Program-made: the position numbers and the translations under genes
Assembly (NCBI RefSeq): GCF_900112335.1
Contig: NZ_FOLG01000001.1
Span: 434,001-498,000, forward strand
Direction of reading: 5' to 3'
DNA: 64,000 nucleotides
From: Tropicimonas isoalkanivorans
Lineage (GTDB): Bacteria > Pseudomonadota > Alphaproteobacteria > Rhodobacterales > Rhodobacteraceae
Part shown: in pieces, positions 25,084-33,416 of the stretch
How positions within the stretch are numbered: position 1 is the first letter of the stretch
Layout: each line of letters opens with the position of its first letter
The notes under the pieces: generated by a model
Told to the model about the DNA's origin: nothing
What the model saw: only the letters and a program-made list of their open reading frames with translations
The model's database searches: none

Positions 25084-26334
25084 ATGACCTCCCTGGAGCT
25101 TTACCGCGACATCCTTGAAGGCAACCGCGCCGGCAAGGGCGGTGCAGTCGCCTCGATTTGCTCGGCGCATCCCCTCGTGCTCAGGGCGCTCTTTCGCTCG
25201 GCGCTATCTCGGGACTCGGTGGCGCTGGTTGAATCGACCTCGAATCAGGTCGACCAATACGGCGGCTATACCGGCATGACGCCGGCCGATTTCGCGAAAC
25301 TGGTCTTCGATATTGCCGACGACGAAGGCTTCCCGCGCGATCGCGTTTTACTGGGCGGCGATCACCTCGGCCCCAACACATGGCGCGCCGAGGGCTCCGG
25401 TCCGGCGATGGAAAAGACGCTGAAACTGGTCGAGGCCTATGTGCAGGCGGGGTACCGCAAGATCCACCTCGACGCCTCGTTCGTCTGCGCCGACGACACC
25501 GCGCCGCTCACCGACGAAATCGTGTCGGAACGCGCGGCGCAAATGTGCAAAGTGGCCGAGGCGTCCTGCGGGGATGTACCGCCCGTCTACATCATCGGCA
25601 CCGAAGTCCCGACGCCCGGCGGCGTGGTGAAGGACGAGGAAATGCACGTCACCAGCCCCGAGGATGTGAAGAAAACGCTCGCAGCGTTCGAGGCTGCCTT
25701 CAAACGTCACGGGCTGGAGGCAGCGTGGGAGCGCGTGACCGGCCTCGTGGTGCAGCCCGGCGTGGAATTCGGGGACGGACTGGTGGAGGATTACGCCGGG
25801 GCGCCCGATCTTTCCAAAACGATCCTCGACTATCCCGGCATGGTGTTCGAAGCCCATTCCACCGATTACCAAACGCCTGAGAACCTCAGCCGTCTGGTCG
25901 CCGACCATTTCGGCATCCTCAAGGTCGGGCCGTGGCTTACCTACGCGCTGCGCGAGGCGCTGATGGCGCTGGAACTGGTTGAACGGGAATCCATGCCCGA
26001 AGAGCCATCGGAGTTCCGTGCCGCTCTGACACGGACCATGAAGGACGATCCGAAGCATTGGAAAAGCTACTACACCGGCACGGCCGACGAGATCGCCTTC
26101 AAGCTGATCTACAGCTATTCCGACCGTGCGCGGTACTACCTGCCGCAGCCTGCGATCCGGGCCGCCGTGGAAACCCTGTTTGCGAATCTGTCCGGAGGCG
26201 TGCCGGAGGGGCTTCTGAGTCAGTTCCTGCCGGCCCAGTATCGGGCCTATCGCGCCGGAAAGATCTCCGCCGAACCGCGGGATCTGGCTATTGCCCGGAT
26301 CTCGGACGTGATCGACTTCTATCTCGACGCCTGA
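25084..26334 (+). CDS. gatZ: GatZ/KbaZ family protein (tagatose-6-P 4-epimerase or aldolase subunit)
   Basis: A 416-residue protein of the GatZ/KbaZ family. Motifs include GGDHLGPNTW, HLDASF, PTPGG and FEAHSTDYQT, all on a TIM-barrel scaffold. In Escherichia coli GatZ was described as the accessory subunit of tagatose-bisphosphate aldolase together with GatY. In Agrobacterium a GatZ homologue acts alone as D-tagatose-6-phosphate 4-epimerase giving fructose 6-phosphate. No GatY/KbaY aldolase is encoded here, which favours the epimerase role. Placed directly after the importer and before the mutarotase gene. Confidence 0.87.
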   Translation: MTSLELYRDILEGNRAGKGGAVASICSAHPLVLRALFRSALSRDSVALVESTSNQVDQYGGYTGMTPADFAKLVFDIADDEGFPRDRVLLGGDHLGPNTWRAEGSGPAMEKTLKLVEAYVQAGYRKIHLDASFVCADDTAPLTDEIVSERAAQMCKVAEASCGDVPPVYIIGTEVPTPGGVVKDEEMHVTSPEDVKKTLAAFEAAFKRHGLEAAWERVTGLVVQPGVEFGDGLVEDYAGAPDLSKTILDYPGMVFEAHSTDYQTPENLSRLVADHFGILKVGPWLTYALREALMALELVERESMPEEPSEFRAALTRTMKDDPKHWKSYYTGTADEIAFKLIYSYSDRARYYLPQPAIRAAVETLFANLSGGVPEGLLSQFLPAQYRAYRAGKISAEPRDLAIARISDVIDFYLDA

Positions 26335-26352
26335 CCTGAAAGGGACCGTTCC

Positions 26353-26787
26353 ATGCTTCGCGGTATCTCCCCGCTGATCTCGCCTGACCTGCTCGATGCG
26401 CTCAACCGCATGGGGCACGGAGACGAGATCGTTCTGGCCGATGCGCATTTCCCGGCCCTCACCTTCAACGCCCGTGTCATCCGCGCAGACGGCCTGCCCG
26501 TGGATGCGCTGATAAACGCGATCCTGCCGCTCTTCGTGCTCGACCCATACGTGCCGGACCCTATCGTCATGATGTCGGCGGTCTCGGGGGATACGCTTGA
26601 TCCCGACGTTCTGGAACGCTACCGAGTAGCGATTGAGCGCCACGACCCGCGAGCGCCCGAAACCAATTTCATCGACCGTTTCTCCTTTTACGACCGAGCG
26701 AAGACGGCCTTCGCCGTGGTGCAGAGCGGGGAGATGGCCAAGTACGGCAACATCATCCTGAAAAAGGGTGTGACGCCGGTCGAATGA
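26353..26787 (+). CDS. RbsD/FucU family sugar mutarotase
   Basis: A 144-residue member of the RbsD/FucU family, which interconverts sugar anomers and helps ring opening. The N-terminal catalytic region reads [20 protein letters not shown] with the conserved His (about residue 22). The C-terminus ends in [10 protein letters not shown], as in FucU. It starts 18 bp after gatZ in the same operon. The sugar cannot be assigned; a ketohexose fits the surrounding genes. Confidence 0.9.
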   Translation: MLRGISPLISPDLLDALNRMGHGDEIVLADAHFPALTFNARVIRADGLPVDALINAILPLFVLDPYVPDPIVMMSAVSGDTLDPDVLERYRVAIERHDPRAPETNFIDRFSFYDRAKTAFAVVQSGEMAKYGNIILKKGVTPVE

Positions 26788-26860
26788 CCAACCCTGGCCG
26801 GGTGCGATGCGCCTGACCTGCAATCCCGCGCTTGCGGACCGAAGGAGGGCCGAGGGCTCC

Positions 26861-27904
26861 ATGGCGAAAAGGAAAACGACCGCCACCGGCCCGCGCCCGG
26901 CCTCGATCCGGGGGATCGCCCAGCTTACCGGCTTTTCCAATACCACCGTCAGCCTGGTGCTGAACGGTCGCGCGAGCGACTACAACATCACCGACGAGAC
27001 GCGCGATCTGATCCTCGCCAAGGCGAAGGAGCTGAACTACCAGCCCAACATCCATGCCCGCAACCTGCGGTCGGGGCGCAGCGACATCCTCGGGCTTATG
27101 GTGCCGACCCTTCGCAACCCGTTCTTCGGCGAGTTGGCCGAGGCGTTCGAGGCACATGCCCGCGCCGAGCGGAAACTGGCCTTGATCCACGTCACCCGCT
27201 ACGACCGGGAGGAGGAAATCAGCGCCACCCGCTATTTCCAGTCCCAGAACGCCGATTGCGTCTTCGTCGCCAACCCGATGGGGCTGGCCGAGATCGCCGC
27301 GCTCGGCGACAGCAGCGGGGCGTTGCAGATCTTCATCGATGCCGAGGCCGATGGGTGCAACACCGTCGGCACCGACAACTTCGGTGCGGCGCGCGAGTTA
27401 ACGCAGGCAATCATCGGCTCGATGGCGTCCGAGGGACGTCAGGGACGGATCTATTTCTTCGGAGGTATGGCCGACCACCAGGTGACGCGGCTGCGTCTCG
27501 ACGGGTTCCGGGCCGCCCTCGCCGCGGCGGGGATCGAGTTCGCCGAAGACCAGGTAATCTGGTCGCCATTCGAGGCCGGGGCATCTTACGGGATCATCGC
27601 CCGGCATTTCGACGGCGTCAGCGACAACGGCGGCATGTTCGTCAATTCGATCCCGCCAATGGAAGGCTTGATCCGCTATATCCCGGAGAATTTCGAGACC
27701 TGCCGCACGGTCCACTACGGCGTCTTCGACAGTTCGCCCTACATGCGCCTGCTGACCAACCTCAAGATCGTCAGCATCAAGCAGGACCCGCGCGCCATCA
27801 TGGAAGCGGCCTTCGCTCTGTTCATGGCCGGCACGCCTGCGGACCAAGGCGCTGCGATCAGCGTGCCGCACCAGCTCATTCCAGCGGCCACCATAGGCGG
27901 CTAA
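26861..27904 (+). CDS. LacI-family regulator of the polyol locus
   Basis: A 347-residue LacI-type regulator. The DNA-binding helix-turn-helix is at about residues 15-36 (SIRGIAQLTGFSNTTVSLVLNG), the hinge ends near RNLRSGRSDILG, and the effector domain follows. Start ATG 26861 with GGAGGG upstream; an in-frame codon at 26807 would add 18 non-family residues. As the last gene of the operon it probably controls the locus through the dyad at 19637-19675 and the GTATCAC sites. The hairpin at 27925-27946 follows the stop. Confidence 0.91.
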   Translation: MAKRKTTATGPRPASIRGIAQLTGFSNTTVSLVLNGRASDYNITDETRDLILAKAKELNYQPNIHARNLRSGRSDILGLMVPTLRNPFFGELAEAFEAHARAERKLALIHVTRYDREEEISATRYFQSQNADCVFVANPMGLAEIAALGDSSGALQIFIDAEADGCNTVGTDNFGAARELTQAIIGSMASEGRQGRIYFFGGMADHQVTRLRLDGFRAALAAAGIEFAEDQVIWSPFEAGASYGIIARHFDGVSDNGGMFVNSIPPMEGLIRYIPENFETCRTVHYGVFDSSPYMRLLTNLKIVSIKQDPRAIMEAAFALFMAGTPADQGAAISVPHQLIPAATIGG

Positions 27905-27924
27905 ACGGCCTCCTAGGGGCGACA

Positions 27925-27946
27925 CGCCCGGGCTAATGCCTGGGCG
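27925..27946 (+). terminator. Hairpin terminator after the polyol locus
   Basis: CGCCCGGG and CCTGGGCG pair over 8 bp (one G-U) around a 6-nt loop, 20 bp after the LacI stop. No T-run follows, so confidence is moderate. Confidence 0.5.
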
Positions 27947-27979
27947 AAGGACCGCCCGTGCGTGCCTGCAAAACTTGAA

Positions 27980-27986
27980 GTGATAC
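27980..27986. promoter_or_regulatory. GTATCAC motif (reverse orientation)
   Basis: GTGATAC, the reverse complement of the GTATCAC element found at 16565 and 19650, about 67 nt upstream of the DUF4334 gene in an AT-rich stretch. It may be a further site of the same LacI regulator or chance. Confidence 0.3.
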
Positions 27987-28052
27987 CATTAGTACCATAT
28001 ATCTCCGGTTCCCCAGCGTCACCCACGGGTGCGCCATTCAGCGGAGCTAAAA

Positions 28053-28619
28053 ATGAGTGCCGACGCGGAAAAGAGACTTGAAGAGCTGGAACAAGGGAGT
28101 TCGTCCTCGGATGCATGGGCATTCTACGACTCGCTCCCTGCCGCATCGCTGGAACAGATGATCGGCGCTTGGCGTGGGAGTGGAGTTCCAACGGGACACG
28201 TCTTCGACGGAATGCTGGAGGAATTCGGCTGGCACGGCAAACGCTTTGAAACGACGGAAATCGCGCACCCTTTGGTCTTTGAAAAGCCAGACGGGTCGCT
28301 GTTTTATCTCAATCCGGCGCGCCTGCCGATGGGTATGGTTCTGGACCACGTCGATCTTGCGCGCTCCAGCGCATCCGCGTCTTTCTTCCGCCTCTCATCA
28401 GGGATGCTCGCAACCAAGGACCCGCAGGCGCGTCTCCGCATGATCGAGTATCGCGGCGTCGTGACGGCGTCGATGGTCTACGACGCGCTGCCGATCATCG
28501 ACGTGTTTCGCGCGGTCGGTCCCGACACCCTGATCGGCGCGATGGACATGCGCGGATTCGAGCAACCGTTCCTGTTTGCTCTGCGGCGCGAAGCGTCCCC
28601 CGCACCGCTGGACGCTTGA
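28053..28619 (+). CDS. GXWXG/DUF4334 domain protein
   Basis: A 188-residue protein matching the GXWXG plus DUF4334 architecture. The N-terminal motif is GAWRGSGVPTGH with HGKRF in the following strand, and the C-terminal DUF4334 part contains EYRGVVTASMVYDALPIIDVFRAVG and GAMDMRG. Function of the family is not established; members often sit next to oxidoreductases. GGAG lies 8 nt before the ATG. It is 21 bp ahead of an SDR gene and probably co-transcribed with it. Confidence 0.82.
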   Translation: MSADAEKRLEELEQGSSSSDAWAFYDSLPAASLEQMIGAWRGSGVPTGHVFDGMLEEFGWHGKRFETTEIAHPLVFEKPDGSLFYLNPARLPMGMVLDHVDLARSSASASFFRLSSGMLATKDPQARLRMIEYRGVVTASMVYDALPIIDVFRAVGPDTLIGAMDMRGFEQPFLFALRREASPAPLDA

Positions 28620-28640
28620 GTCAGTCTGAAGGAGACGACC

Positions 28641-29432
28641 ATGAGTAATCAGGAAATCGCCGTAGTTACGGGCGCGGGATCGGGGATCGGGCGGGAGCTC
28701 ACACGCCTGTTTCTTCAGGATGGCGCCCATGTCGTCGCGATCAGCCTTCATGAAGAAGGCCTCGCCTCGCTCCAGGAGGAGATGGCGAATGCCGGCGGCA
28801 CGTTGACGACTCGCGCACAGGATCTCTCCGAACTGGACGCGGCCGAACGGCTCATCGAGTTTACCGACTCGCTGGGTCTGGATGTCGACACGTTGGTGAA
28901 CAACGCGGGATACGCCGTCTTCGGCGATGCGGTTGACGTGGACCTCGGCCGTCTCGAAGCCATGACGAAGCTGAACGTCGTCACGCTCATGAAACTGTCG
29001 GTGCTATTCGGAGCGTGCATGAAGGCGCGCGGGAAAGGCAACATTCTGAACGTGGGGTCGACCGCCGGCATGGTTCCTGCGGCCCGCCTCGCGGGCTACG
29101 GTGCCACCAAGGCCTTTGTGAATGCCTTCAGCTACGCATTCCGCGCGGAGATGCGTCCGCATGGCGTCAACGTCACCTGCCTGACCCCGGGGCCCGTAGA
29201 TACCAAGTTCACCAAGACCGCCGGCATCGACACGTTCGAGGGCAAGTCCATGGTCAAAAAGTTGTTCGAGACCGGGAAAGTCGGCACACCGGCCGAAGTC
29301 GCCAAGCAAGCCTACGATGGAATGCGCAAAGGCAAAGCTCAGGTGCTTGCGGGTCCCGGGGCGGGCTTTGCGTCGCTGGCCATGCACCTGTTACCGCAAA
29401 GTCTGATTCCGACGCTCGTGAAGAATACCTGA
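28641..29432 (+). CDS. Short-chain dehydrogenase/reductase
   Basis: A 263-residue classical SDR with cofactor motif TGAGSGIG (10-17), NNAG (87-90), catalytic Ser140, Tyr153 and Lys157 (YGATK). AAGGAG lies 6 nt before the ATG. The overall character is that of the DltE/YqjQ-like SDR group, whose substrates are diverse lipids or ketones. It is followed at 29500 by a TetR gene in the same direction. Substrate unknown. Confidence 0.87.
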   Translation: MSNQEIAVVTGAGSGIGRELTRLFLQDGAHVVAISLHEEGLASLQEEMANAGGTLTTRAQDLSELDAAERLIEFTDSLGLDVDTLVNNAGYAVFGDAVDVDLGRLEAMTKLNVVTLMKLSVLFGACMKARGKGNILNVGSTAGMVPAARLAGYGATKAFVNAFSYAFRAEMRPHGVNVTCLTPGPVDTKFTKTAGIDTFEGKSMVKKLFETGKVGTPAEVAKQAYDGMRKGKAQVLAGPGAGFASLAMHLLPQSLIPTLVKNT

Positions 29433-29499
29433 CCCAATACCGGCCATCGCCCTACCGAACGCATTGGCCACCGACGCGGAATGACTGTAGGGACAGAAC

Positions 29500-30063
29500 A
29501 TGCCGTCTCGACCCAAGCTTCGCGCAGATGCCAGAGCCAGCCGCGAACGTATTCTGTCCGCGGCTGACCGCGTATTTCAGGAACACGGCACTGACGCGAC
29601 AATCGAACAGGTGATCCGCTCCGCCGACGTAGGGCGGATGACCTTTTTTCGGCACTTTCCGAACCGGGATTGTCTGCTCGCCGCCTTGCTGGACCTAGCC
29701 ATGGATGAACTTGAGGCCCTGGCAAAGTCGCTAGAAGGCAAGGAGGACGCCCTGCCCCGCATTCTGTGGTTCATGACCGAACGCATGGGCCAACGGGCGG
29801 GCCTCGTCGACTACTGGATTTCCGCAGATCCGAACCATCCGGCCGTTTCCAAAGCGATGCGCCGCGTAGAGCCGATTTTCGGTGCCTCCATCCGTGCGGC
29901 GAAGGCGGCCGGACTGTGCCGGCCTGACCTCACAACCGAGGATATCGAACTGTTCGGACGTATGCTCGCCGGAGCAACGCAAGGCATCCGGGGAGACCGC
30001 CGCGCCGCAGTCACTCAAAGGGCCGCGAAGATCCTGATCGCCGGATTGACGGCGCCGGACTAG
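29500..30063 (+). CDS. TetR-family transcriptional regulator
   Basis: A 187-residue TetR-type repressor. The N-terminal helix-turn-helix (about residues 15-60) reads RERILSAADRVFQEHGTDATIEQVIRSADVGRMTFFRHFPNRDCLLAAL. The C-terminal half is the variable ligand-binding region with a TetR_C-like segment ending QRAAKILIAGL. It probably represses the DUF4334-SDR pair just upstream. Convergent with the importer ATPase gene at 30123-31175. Confidence 0.88.
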   Translation: MPSRPKLRADARASRERILSAADRVFQEHGTDATIEQVIRSADVGRMTFFRHFPNRDCLLAALLDLAMDELEALAKSLEGKEDALPRILWFMTERMGQRAGLVDYWISADPNHPAVSKAMRRVEPIFGASIRAAKAAGLCRPDLTTEDIELFGRMLAGATQGIRGDRRAAVTQRAAKILIAGLTAPD

Positions 30064-30122
30064 CGGGACAGCGCCAGACGACAACAGTGGGCTCCGCCAC
30101 GATGACTGCAGCCTGAAGCCTG

Positions 30123-31175
30123 TCAGGCGGGCACGAGGCGGATATCCTCCTTATCGAATCCAAGGTGCAGATTGTCGCCCTGCCGGAACGGGTTCGCGGT
30201 CGGCGGCATGATGGCGAAGACCTGCCCGGCGGGCGTGTTCAATGTGTATTGCACCGAGTTCCCGAGGTAGGCCGCATAACCGACCTCCGCCGGCAGCGTG
30301 ACCGGGCCAGGTTCCCGGGACAGGCGGAGCTGGTGCGGGCGTAGAACCATCTTGGCCGGCCCGCTGGAGACACCGGACAAGGGAACCCTGAGGCGATGGT
30401 CGAGCAGTTCGATCTCGGTCTCCTTGCCGCTGGCCGTCACCTCGACGTCGATCAGGTTCGCATCGCCGATGAAATCGGCGATGAAGGCGGAGTTGGGTCG
30501 GTCGTAAAGGTCGCCCGGTGTCCCCTCCTGCGCGATCTCGGCGTTCTTCATGACGATGATCCGGTCCGAGACCGCCATCGCCTCCTCCTGGTCGTGTGTG
30601 ACGTAGACGGCTGTCAGGCCGAGGGTCTGCTGGATCTGCCTGATCTCCTCGCGGACTTGGCGGCGAAGCTTGGCGTCGAGGTTCGATAGCGGCTCGTCGA
30701 GAAGCAGCACCTCCGGTTCCAGAACGATGGCACGGGCCACCGCCACCCTCTGCTGCTGGCCGCCCGAAAGCTCGGAGGGCAGACGTTCGCCGAACCCTTT
30801 CAGGCCAACCATCTCCAACCCTGTTTCGGCCCGCTCCCGCGCTTCGGCCCTGGGGACCCGCTTCACAGTCAGCCCGTAGGCGACGTTCTCGGCCACCGTC
30901 ATGTGCGGGAAGAGCGCGTAGGACTGGAACACCATAGAGACCGCGCGATAGGTCGCCGACAGGTGCGTCACGTCTTCGCCGCCGATCAGGATGCGGCCGT
31001 CCGTCGGCGCTTCCAGTCCGGCGATCAGACGCAAGGTCGTCGTCTTGCCACAGCCCGAGGGGCCGAGGAGCGTGACGAGCGTGCCGGGGGCGATATCCAG
31101 CGACAGCGGTTTCAACGCGACCACCGCGCCGAAGCGCTTGGTGACATTGTCGAAACGGACGGAACCTTTGGTCAT
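30123..31175 (-). CDS. ABC importer ATPase (AfuC/FbpC type)
   Basis: A 350-residue ATPase of the iron/spermidine/sugar-phosphate group. It has Walker A GPSGCGKTT, Q-loop FQSYALFPHMTV, signature LSGGQQQRVAVARAI, Walker [13 protein letters not shown], the switch His in YVTHDQEEA and a C-terminal TOBE region (about 245-348). It is the third gene of the minus-strand operon 34448 to 30123. The 15-bp gap to the permease indicates co-transcription. Substrate follows the binding protein; see the entry at 33417. Confidence 0.9.
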   Translation of the reverse strand: MTKGSVRFDNVTKRFGAVVALKPLSLDIAPGTLVTLLGPSGCGKTTTLRLIAGLEAPTDGRILIGGEDVTHLSATYRAVSMVFQSYALFPHMTVAENVAYGLTVKRVPRAEARERAETGLEMVGLKGFGERLPSELSGGQQQRVAVARAIVLEPEVLLLDEPLSNLDAKLRRQVREEIRQIQQTLGLTAVYVTHDQEEAMAVSDRIIVMKNAEIAQEGTPGDLYDRPNSAFIADFIGDANLIDVEVTASGKETEIELLDHRLRVPLSGVSSGPAKMVLRPHQLRLSREPGPVTLPAEVGYAAYLGNSVQYTLNTPAGQVFAIMPPTANPFRQGDNLHLGFDKEDIRLVPA

Positions 31176-31190
31176 TGAAGTCTCCAGCGA

Positions 31191-33347
31191 TCAGTGGGCC
31201 TCGATACGGTCGGCGCGGCGCAGGGTCCGCCGGCCGATCACGAGTTGCAGGGCAAGGACGGCGAGCAGCATGGTGACGATCAGCACCGCTGCATAGGCGA
31301 TGGCGATACCATATTCGCCGTTTTCGACCCGGCCGACGATGAAAGAGGTGGCCATGTTGTACCTCGCCGAGACGAGGAAGATGACGGCCGAGACCGACGT
31401 GATGGCGCGCACGAAGCTGTAGGTGAGCGCGGCGAGGATCGCCGGTCCCATCAGCGGCAGGATCACACGCCGCAGGGTGGTGGCGCTGTTGGCGCCGAGC
31501 GTGATCGACGCCTCGTCGAGCGAGCGGTCGAGCTGGCTCATCGCCGCGATGCCGCCCCGCACGCCGACCGGCATGTTGCGGAAGATGAAGACGATGATCA
31601 GGATCAGGCCGGTGCCCGTCAACTCGATTGGAGGGAAGTTGAAGGCCATCACGTAGGCCACGCCGATCACCGTGCCGGGAATGGCAAAGGAGAGCATGGT
31701 GGAAAACTCGAACGCGTCCTTGCCGAAGAATTTCTGCCGTACCAGCAGGTAGGCCGTGGCAAGTCCGACCGCGGCGGTCAGCGGCGCGGCGAGCGAGGCA
31801 ATGGTCAGCGTCGTGAAATAGCTGTCCCAGGCGGAGCCGATGAAATGCCAGCCATTGCGGTGGACGATCCCGAAGGCCCGCTTGTAGTGCTCGGTGGTCA
31901 GGGTGTGGTCGTAGCCCCAGAGCTTCACGAAACTGCCGAAGACGATCAGCACGTAGAGGATCATCGTGAATGCGGCCCAGGGAATGGCGACGAGGTAGCA
32001 GGTCCAGCGCAACACCGGGTTCAAGGCCGCGTGCCGGCCAGCGTCGGCCTTGCCGGTGACGGTGGCGTAGTTCTTCGAGCCCAGCCAGTAGCGCTGCGCC
32101 AGGAAGGCGGTCAGCGTCAGCGACAGCAGGACGAGCGACAGGATCGCCGCCTTCGCAGGGTCAGCGACCGTGCCGACGATGGCGAAGTAGATTTCGGTGG
32201 ACAGGAAGTTCTCGTTGCCGCTCAGCACCAGCGGGTTGCCGAAGTCGGCGAGGCTTTCAATGAAACCGAGCAGGAAGGCATTGGCGAGCCCCGGCCGCAT
32301 CAGTGGCAGCGAGACGTAGCGGAACGTCTGCCAGCGGTTCGCGTCGAGCGTCTGGCTGGCCTCCTCCATCGACGGCGACACGCCCTCCACGACGCCGATC
32401 AGCACCAGGAAGGCGATGGGCGTGAACGACAACATCTGCGCCAGCCACACCCCCCAGATGCCGTAGAGCCAGCGGGTCTTCTCCCAGCCAAACATGTCGG
32501 AAAAGAATTCGGTGACGGTTCCGGCCCGTCCGAAGAGCAGGATGAGGGCGAGGCCGATCACGAAGGGTGGCGTGATGATGGGCAGGATCGTCAGGACCCG
32601 CAGGAACTTCTTCGCCGGAAAGGCAGTGCGCGTGAAGATCAGGGCAAAGGACAGGCCGAGGAGCGTGGTCCCGAGCGCCGTCGACAGCCCGAGGATGAGC
32701 GAGTTCATCGCCGCGCCGCAGTAGCCGCGGCCGGTGAAACAGGCGGTGGACCATATTTCTGGGGCGAAGAAACGCGGGAAGAATTCCGAGATGCCGAAAC
32801 CGGCGCCGCCTTTCAGCTCGAAGGCGCTGACGAGGATGAAGGCCATCGGGTAGAAGACGAAGATGCCGACCAGCGCCACGATGGCGCCCACCATGCCGGT
32901 AATGAAGGCATCGCCCCGCCCGCGCCCAAGGCCCGAGATTCCGGTCGTCAGGATGAACAGCAGCCCCGCCGCGGTAACGAGCGCCCCCGCGCCCATGCCG
33001 GGCTGGCTCGCCCCTTCGGCGAGGCCGAAGCGGGTGCCATGGCCGAGAATGACCAGCCCCTGCCCCGCCATCAGCGCCAGCCCGCCGGCGCCGGAGGCCA
33101 CGAGCCCCCGGGCTGTCTGCAACTGGTCGCGCTTCAGGGCCAGAACCAGGGCCGCCCCCGCGAAACCGAACAGCGGCAGCCACAACCACGTGCGCCCCGA
33201 GAGCGACCAGAGAAGCGCGGACGCACCCTCGCCGCTCAGATCGCCCAGCCAGCCGAACGACAGGACGCCGCCGGTTACCATGTACCAGGGCAGCAGGGCA
33301 TAGCCCGCCAACCCGATCAGAAGCCAAAGCCCCGCCGTCCGCCGCAT
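31191..33347 (-). CDS. Fused double ABC permease (AfuB/FbpB type)
   Basis: A 718-residue membrane protein holding two complete permease domains. An extra N-terminal block of hydrophobic segments (about 1-145) precedes the first domain. The first domain has its EAA loop at about 325 (SMEEASQTLDANRWQ) and the second at about 640 (SLDEASITLGANSATT). Fused permeases of about 690-720 residues are known from AfuB-like and some FbpB-like systems. It needs only one gene for the whole membrane channel. A strong hairpin lies between the upstream binding-protein gene and this gene. Confidence 0.9.
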   Translation of the reverse strand: MRRTAGLWLLIGLAGYALLPWYMVTGGVLSFGWLGDLSGEGASALLWSLSGRTWLWLPLFGFAGAALVLALKRDQLQTARGLVASGAGGLALMAGQGLVILGHGTRFGLAEGASQPGMGAGALVTAAGLLFILTTGISGLGRGRGDAFITGMVGAIVALVGIFVFYPMAFILVSAFELKGGAGFGISEFFPRFFAPEIWSTACFTGRGYCGAAMNSLILGLSTALGTTLLGLSFALIFTRTAFPAKKFLRVLTILPIITPPFVIGLALILLFGRAGTVTEFFSDMFGWEKTRWLYGIWGVWLAQMLSFTPIAFLVLIGVVEGVSPSMEEASQTLDANRWQTFRYVSLPLMRPGLANAFLLGFIESLADFGNPLVLSGNENFLSTEIYFAIVGTVADPAKAAILSLVLLSLTLTAFLAQRYWLGSKNYATVTGKADAGRHAALNPVLRWTCYLVAIPWAAFTMILYVLIVFGSFVKLWGYDHTLTTEHYKRAFGIVHRNGWHFIGSAWDSYFTTLTIASLAAPLTAAVGLATAYLLVRQKFFGKDAFEFSTMLSFAIPGTVIGVAYVMAFNFPPIELTGTGLILIIVFIFRNMPVGVRGGIAAMSQLDRSLDEASITLGANSATTLRRVILPLMGPAILAALTYSFVRAITSVSAVIFLVSARYNMATSFIVGRVENGEYGIAIAYAAVLIVTMLLAVLALQLVIGRRTLRRADRIEAH

Positions 33348-33373
33348 CGAATCCGCCCCGGTTCGCCAGTTGA

Positions 33374-33398
33374 CCCGCCCCGGTCTGGCCGGGGCGGG
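33374..33398 (-). terminator. Attenuating hairpin between binding-protein and permease genes
   Basis: Perfect 10-bp stem CCCGCCCCGG / CCGGGGCGGG with a 5-nt loop in the 69-bp gap after the binding-protein gene. Placed like the hairpin at 10964-10988, it probably lowers permease expression relative to the binding protein. Confidence 0.6.
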
Positions 33399-33416
33399 CG
33401 AAGGATTACCCGAAGG

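Noticed and set aside
25348-26946. 532-codon minus-strand frame
   Set aside because: Antisense to gatZ and the mutarotase gene; His/Arg-rich shadow without motifs.
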